Positions 6,502 through 10,088 of a stretch of DNA of 10,088 nucleotides are shown piece after piece. How positions within the stretch are numbered: position 1 is the stretch's first letter; each line of letters starts with the position of its first letter. Made by a program: the position numbers and the translations under genes. The stretch is from DAOTWP01 sp034435675 (GTDB lineage Bacteria > Chloroflexota > Anaerolineae > Aggregatilineales > Phototrophicaceae): contig DAOTWP010000139.1 of assembly GCA_034435675.1 (NCBI GenBank), positions 1-10,088 of the forward strand, in the 5' to 3' direction. Below the pieces are notes generated by a model. The model was not told where the DNA came from. It saw only the letters and a list, made by a program, of their open reading frames with translations, and made no database searches.

Positions 6502-8445
6502 ATGGACATACCGACAAAGCCGGTCATTGCGCTGGAAGCGCTCGCCGCGCTGAGCGCGCAGGTACAGACCAGCAGCACTGGCGCAGCGGGGACGGGGGAC
6601 GGCTTTACCTGGGAAACGCGCCTGACGCCCGCGCACGGCGGCACATGGGTCGAAACGCGCCTGACGACCACACGCGAACTCAGCTTCAGCCCGGCGATGG
6701 TCGTCTGGCTGGGACGGCTGGATAACCTCGATGATCGCCAGGCGCACACCTGGCGGCAGACGATTCTGCGCGCCCCAACGACCAACCAGCAGGGCTTGGG
6801 CGGCAATGATCTGCCCGCCGCATACCTGTACGACCACGAGCAGCAGCAGGTGACGATCTGCTACTGCCCGCCGGACGCGCTGCGCTGGGCACCGCACCGC
6901 TTTTATGAACTCGCTGTCCGTGAAGTCATCCAGTACCGCCCGACCCCGCGCTACGGGTTGGGGGTGCTGCCGCTGCCTGCGCAGGCAGCGTTCACGTTCG
7001 CGCCGGGCACACACGAGTTTCGCTTCTGGTACTGCCAGTATCCCGTTGAGGCTATTCCGTCCGAGTGGGAAGCACAGACAGCGCTGCTTGCGGAGGTCAG
7101 CCCACTGCTGGATCCCGTGCCGTCCTTGCGCGCGGATGCACCGGGCTGGGCGGCGATGGCACGCGGCACACTGGCAGACCTGCAAGACCCGGCGTGCTGG
7201 GTGACGGCGAACGGCGTGACCGGGCTGCGCGCCTATGTGCTGGGCAGCTCGGCGGTGGGGCGCGGCGAAGGGCACAGCTTTGAGCTGATGACGCAGCTTG
7301 ACGTGCTGCTGCCGCTGCTGCACTGGCGCGGGCAAACGGGCGACACAGGGGCAGATGCGACCATCGCGCGACTGCTGGACGCCGTGCGGGCATACCGGAT
7401 TATCGAACCGCATGATTATGTGTCCAACCACTATCCCTATCAGCAGACCGACACGTTCATGGATACGTGGTACTTCTACGAAAACGTGCTGATCAAGCTG
7501 CCCTGGGTGGCGCACCTCAGTGGCGACGCCGACCTGCGGCAGACTTTTTTCGCGGCGCTGGCGGGCGGGCGCAAACTGGCGCATAACACCCATTACCTGC
7601 TGCCGCTGTTTGCCGATGCCGACGGCTGGACGATGCGCGGCAGTCTGCGCAATGCCAGCGTCAGCGGGTTATACGCGGCGGGCTGTGTGCTTGCTTACCA
7701 GTTGGACGGCGACCCGGCACATCTGGCAGAGGCACGCGCCGCGCTGGACACGCTGCGCCAGCTTCCGCCGCACCTGCTGACGCACGAACCACAGCAGCTT
7801 TCGTTTTCTGCCGCTGCCGCCGCGTTTCTGGGTGACCTGCCGCTGGCGCGCGATTTTGTTAACCTCTCGCTGCGCATGGCGTACTGGGGCAAAGACCCGG
7901 CAGTGCCATTTTATGACCCGCGCGGCATGTTTCAGGCGTGCGCTTCGCTGTGTTATCCCGCTTATAAGGAAAATGTCGAGGTCATCTGGGCGTGGTCGGA
8001 ACTGCTGCGCGCCGACGCATCCGCCGGGCTGCTGCCTGCCGGGCTGCTGGCGGCATTCGCCAATTTGCAGCGCTGCCACAATTACGCCTTCTTCGACCCC
8101 TTCCTGCCGGAGCCGCTGCGGCGCGGACCGTGCCCGTATGTGCCCTACGAAGATCTGGCGACGGCAGAATTTACGCACACGGCGACGCTGGGCAAGGAAC
8201 TCTATGGCGCGGGCGAAGTGTTCTGGAGCGCGCTGCTGTTCGCCCCGCCGGATTTTCTGGGCGACCTGCCGCCGGATGTGCTGGCGTTTTCGCTGGATGT
8301 GCCCTGCCTGAGGCTGACCGGGAGGGACACGCCGCCGCGCCGCTGGCTGCTCTATAACCCGCGCCAGACACCCGTGACCCTGCACAGCGCGTCAACCACC
8401 CTTGAGCTTGCCCCCAATAGTTATCAGATCGTGGAAGGTGTCTAA
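6502..8445 (+). CDS. Uncharacterised cytoplasmic protein, predicted alpha/alpha-toroid carbohydrate-active enzyme
   Basis: 647 residues with no signal peptide, so cytoplasmic. I do not recognise a named family. Residues about 1-185 look beta-rich (alternating strands such as WVETRLTTTRELSF, PAMVVWLGRL, TICYCPP, HEFRFWYCQYPVE). Residues about 210-585 are helix pairs with aromatic and acidic patches typical of (alpha/alpha)6 glycosidases: HDYVSNHYPYQQTDTFMDTW (304-323) followed by YFYEN, GWTMRGSLRNASVSGLYAAG (375-394), FYDPRGMF (470-477), NVEVIWAWSELL (491-502), YVPYEDLATAEFTHTATLGK (546-565) and ELYGAGEVFW (566-575). A final beta segment (613-647, RWLLYNPRQTPVTLHS) resembles the small C-terminal sheet of many glycosidases. 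The ATG follows an AGGA site by 10 bp. Its stop overlaps the GH130 start (TAATG), so the two are probably translated together and act in one pathway on imported oligosaccharides. Catalytic residues cannot be assigned; candidates are the conserved-looking Asp/Glu at 305, 317, 321, 327, 551, 556 and 572. Confidence 0.85.
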   Translation: MDIPTKPVIALEALAALSAQVQTSSTGAAGTGDGFTWETRLTPAHGGTWVETRLTTTRELSFSPAMVVWLGRLDNLDDRQAHTWRQTILRAPTTNQQGLGGNDLPAAYLYDHEQQQVTICYCPPDALRWAPHRFYELAVREVIQYRPTPRYGLGVLPLPAQAAFTFAPGTHEFRFWYCQYPVEAIPSEWEAQTALLAEVSPLLDPVPSLRADAPGWAAMARGTLADLQDPACWVTANGVTGLRAYVLGSSAVGRGEGHSFELMTQLDVLLPLLHWRGQTGDTGADATIARLLDAVRAYRIIEPHDYVSNHYPYQQTDTFMDTWYFYENVLIKLPWVAHLSGDADLRQTFFAALAGGRKLAHNTHYLLPLFADADGWTMRGSLRNASVSGLYAAGCVLAYQLDGDPAHLAEARAALDTLRQLPPHLLTHEPQQLSFSAAAAAFLGDLPLARDFVNLSLRMAYWGKDPAVPFYDPRGMFQACASLCYPAYKENVEVIWAWSELLRADASAGLLPAGLLAAFANLQRCHNYAFFDPFLPEPLRRGPCPYVPYEDLATAEFTHTATLGKELYGAGEVFWSALLFAPPDFLGDLPPDVLAFSLDVPCLRLTGRDTPPRRWLLYNPRQTPVTLHSASTTLELAPNSYQIVEGV

Positions 8446-9518
8446 TGGCTGCGCTGTTTACCCGTCATCCCCTGAACCCACTGCTTACGCCTGCGCAGGT
8501 GCGCCCCTCGCACCCGGATTATGAGGTCATCGGCACGTTTAACGCCGGAGCGACCCTGGTTCACGGCGAAACCCTGCTGCTGGTGCGTGTGGCGGAACGC
8601 CCGCGTGACCAGGAGGCGGACTGGATTGTGTGTCCCTATCTGGATGCCGGGGGCAGCCTGCGCCTGCTGCGTGTGCGCAGTGACGACCCCGATTACGACA
8701 CCAGCGACCCGCGCTTTATCCAGCACCGCCGGACGAAAGCCGTTCATCTGACGAGTATCAGCCACATTCGCCGGGCGCGCAGTGGGGATGGTGTGCAGTT
8801 CCGTGTGGATGATGTGCCCTGGCTGCAAGCGGAAACGCCTTATGAGGCGTTTGGCGTGGAAGACGCGCGCATCACGCCGATTAACGAGCGCTTCTATATC
8901 AACTATTCCGCCGTCAGCGAAAACGGCATCGCTACCGGGCTGCTGGAAACAGCAGATTTTGAGACGTTCACCCGCTGCGGGCTGATTTTCCCGCCTTCCA
9001 ACCGCGATGTGGTGCTGTTCCCGCAGCAGATCAACGGGCTGTACACCTGTTTTCACCGTCCGATGCCCGGCGACTTTGGCAAGTACAGCATCTGGTCGGC
9101 AACCTCGCCCGATTTACTGCGTTGGGGCGATCACCGGCTGGTGCTGGCGGGCAGCGCGGGCGGCTGGGATGCCGGGCGGGTGGGCGGGGGCGCGCCGCCC
9201 CTCTGGACGGACCAGGGCTGGCTGTCCATCTATCACGCGGCGGATCGCCAGCAGCGCTACTGCCTGGGCGCGATTCTGACGGCGCACGATGACCCGGCGC
9301 GGGTGCTGGCGCGCAGCCAGACGCCGGTGTTCAGCCCGGAACAGGGCTATGAAACCGGCGGCTTCTTCCCGAATGTGGTCTTTACCTGCGGCGTGACGCT
9401 GGCAGACGGCGTGCTGCGGCTGTATTACGGCGCGTCCGATGAAACGATCGCGCTGGCGGAAGCCCCGCTGGCGGCACTGCTGGCGCATTTGCACGCGCCG
9501 CAGCAGGACGCGGGGTGA
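8445..9518 (+). CDS. GH130 beta-mannoside phosphorylase or beta-mannosidase
   Basis: 357 residues, full family length, no signal peptide. GH130 enzymes are five-bladed beta-propellers that phosphorolyse (or in some subfamilies hydrolyse) beta-1,2- or beta-1,4-linked mannosides. Visible signatures: HPLNPLLTP (8-16), FNAGAT (32-37), LLLVRVAER (44-52), FGVEDARITPI (136-146) with Asp140 in the position of the catalytic acid, SNRDVVLFPQQINGLYTCFH (185-204) followed by RP, GGGAPPLWTDQGWLSIYHAA (247-266), Y-CLGAIL..HDDP (272-284), YETGGFFPNVVFTCG (302-316) and LRLYYGASD (324-332). The conserved Arg and His near 49-52, 187 and 204-205 favour a phosphorylase yielding mannose-1-phosphate, but I cannot fix the subfamily. 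The usual YHG is YHAA here. A GGAAGG site (8433-8438) and the TAATG overlap couple it to the upstream gene. Confidence 0.93.
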   Translation: MAALFTRHPLNPLLTPAQVRPSHPDYEVIGTFNAGATLVHGETLLLVRVAERPRDQEADWIVCPYLDAGGSLRLLRVRSDDPDYDTSDPRFIQHRRTKAVHLTSISHIRRARSGDGVQFRVDDVPWLQAETPYEAFGVEDARITPINERFYINYSAVSENGIATGLLETADFETFTRCGLIFPPSNRDVVLFPQQINGLYTCFHRPMPGDFGKYSIWSATSPDLLRWGDHRLVLAGSAGGWDAGRVGGGAPPLWTDQGWLSIYHAADRQQRYCLGAILTAHDDPARVLARSQTPVFSPEQGYETGGFFPNVVFTCGVTLADGVLRLYYGASDETIALAEAPLAALLAHLHAPQQDAG

Positions 9519-9631
9519 GCGCCACCGCCCCACAGCCGGGCGCGGCAGCAGTGTTGCAACCTTCTGTGCAGGTCTGCGTACAAAGCAGCATAGACACAAC
9601 GTGAATGTGCGCAGCACAGGAGGAGACCAGA
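9519..9631 (+). other. Intergenic region after GH130
   Basis: 113 bp. I see no stem-loop with a T-run, so no clear terminator for the enzyme operon. A TTGCAA at 9554-9559 could be a -35, but the nearest -10-like hexamers (TACAAA or CATAGA) are poorly placed, so no promoter is called. The strong AGGAGGAG at 9618-9625 serves the next gene. Confidence 0.4.
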
Positions 9632-10088
9632 ATGAACGGTTCGCAGTATCACAGGACAGATGACCCGCGCAGCCGGCTGCTTGGCGGTGTGGTTTTGATC
9701 GGTATCGGTGTTTTCTTTTTGTTCACGCAGATGTTCAACATCAGCCTCAGCGCTGTGCTGTGGCCCTTCTTCATCATTGTGCCCGGTCTGGCGTTCCTGT
9801 TCTTTGCGCTGGTGGGCGGCAAAGAGGCTTCGCGGCTGGCGTTCCCCGGCATGATTGTCACGGCGACTGGCGGACTGCTGCTGCTGATGGACATGGGCAT
9901 CCTCAAGTGGGAAAGCTGGGCGTACATGTGGGGCGTGTATCCGGTGGCAGTCGGCGCGGCGATGGTCTTTGTCGGCAGCCGCGGCGGGGATGACCGCTTC
10001 ATGAGCAGCGGCTACCGCCTGATTGCAGTGGGCGCGGGGCTGCTGGTGGTCTTCGGGCTTTTTTTTGAACTGCTGATCTTTGGGGATA
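9632..10088 (+). CDS. Multi-spanning membrane protein, LiaF-TM/DUF5668-like (C-terminus outside window)
   Basis: The frame is open for 152 codons to the window edge, so the gene is partial. The ATG is preceded 6 bp upstream by a strong AGGAGGAG site; this decides the start over the out-of-frame ATG at about 9605. A short polar N-terminus (MNGSQYHRTDDPRSR) leads into about five hydrophobic helices: 16-33, 43-62, 70-88, 100-117 and 128-150. The repeated pattern of Gly-rich helices with WPFFIIVPGL and GVYPVAVGAAMV segments resembles the LiaI/LiaF-like transmembrane domain (DUF5668) found in envelope-stress and membrane proteins. Its function is unknown. It is 113 bp from GH130 and unrelated to sugar use by sequence, so it probably belongs to another unit. 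Confidence 0.75.
   Translation, partial: MNGSQYHRTDDPRSRLLGGVVLIGIGVFFLFTQMFNISLSAVLWPFFIIVPGLAFLFFALVGGKEASRLAFPGMIVTATGGLLLLMDMGILKWESWAYMWGVYPVAVGAAMVFVGSRGGDDRFMSSGYRLIAVGAGLLVVFGLFFELLIFGD

Noticed and set aside
6478..7593. 371-codon open frame on the minus strand
   Set aside because: It is antisense to the start of the 647-aa gene; the product is Arg/Gln/His-rich and shows no domain or ribosome-binding site. It would also run through the predicted promoters.
9519..9631. Intrinsic terminator after GH130
   Set aside because: The GC-rich stretch has no clean stem followed by a T-run.

Overview
The window looks like chromosomal DNA from a GC-rich, probably monoderm, heterotrophic bacterium. 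The gene set (LacI repressor, CUT1-type sugar ABC importer without its own ATPase, GH130 enzyme, large proteins that look like alpha/alpha-toroid glycosidases, and a small LiaF/DUF5668-like membrane protein) and the protein style would fit Chloroflexota of the Anaerolineae type. That assignment is an inference; the window contains no rRNA or marker gene.

Layout. The left two thirds (1-6381) is a minus-strand operon, read right to left: lacI-family repressor, sugar-binding protein, permease MalF type, permease MalG type, and a secreted multidomain protein that runs off the left edge. The two permeases are 3 bp apart. The MalG-type permease and the secreted protein overlap by 3 bases. A perfect 10-bp stem-loop sits between the binding-protein gene and the permease genes. 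From 6502 rightwards a plus-strand operon holds a 647-residue cytoplasmic protein of unknown family and a GH130 mannoside phosphorylase/hydrolase, joined by a TAATG stop-start overlap. After 113 bp a separate multi-spanning membrane protein gene starts at 9632 and runs off the right edge.

The two operons diverge from a 120-bp AT-rich intergenic region (6382-6501). It carries two good sigma70-type promoters on opposite strands, each with a 17-bp spacer. Their -10 boxes overlap in one 8-bp palindrome (ACTATAGT, 6443-6450). A LacI-type operator centred on AAGCGCTT covers the -35 of the rightward promoter and lies just downstream of the leftward start. One operator could therefore control the whole locus, including the repressor's own gene.

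Working model (inference): the secreted protein, with two beta-sandwich modules that look carbohydrate-binding, breaks down an external glycan. The binding protein and permeases import oligosaccharides, powered by an ATPase encoded elsewhere. The cytoplasmic 647-residue protein and the GH130 enzyme break down the imported, probably beta-mannoside-containing, sugar. LacI senses the sugar or a product. The two large glycosidase-like proteins belong to no family I can name and are the most likely source of new enzymology here.
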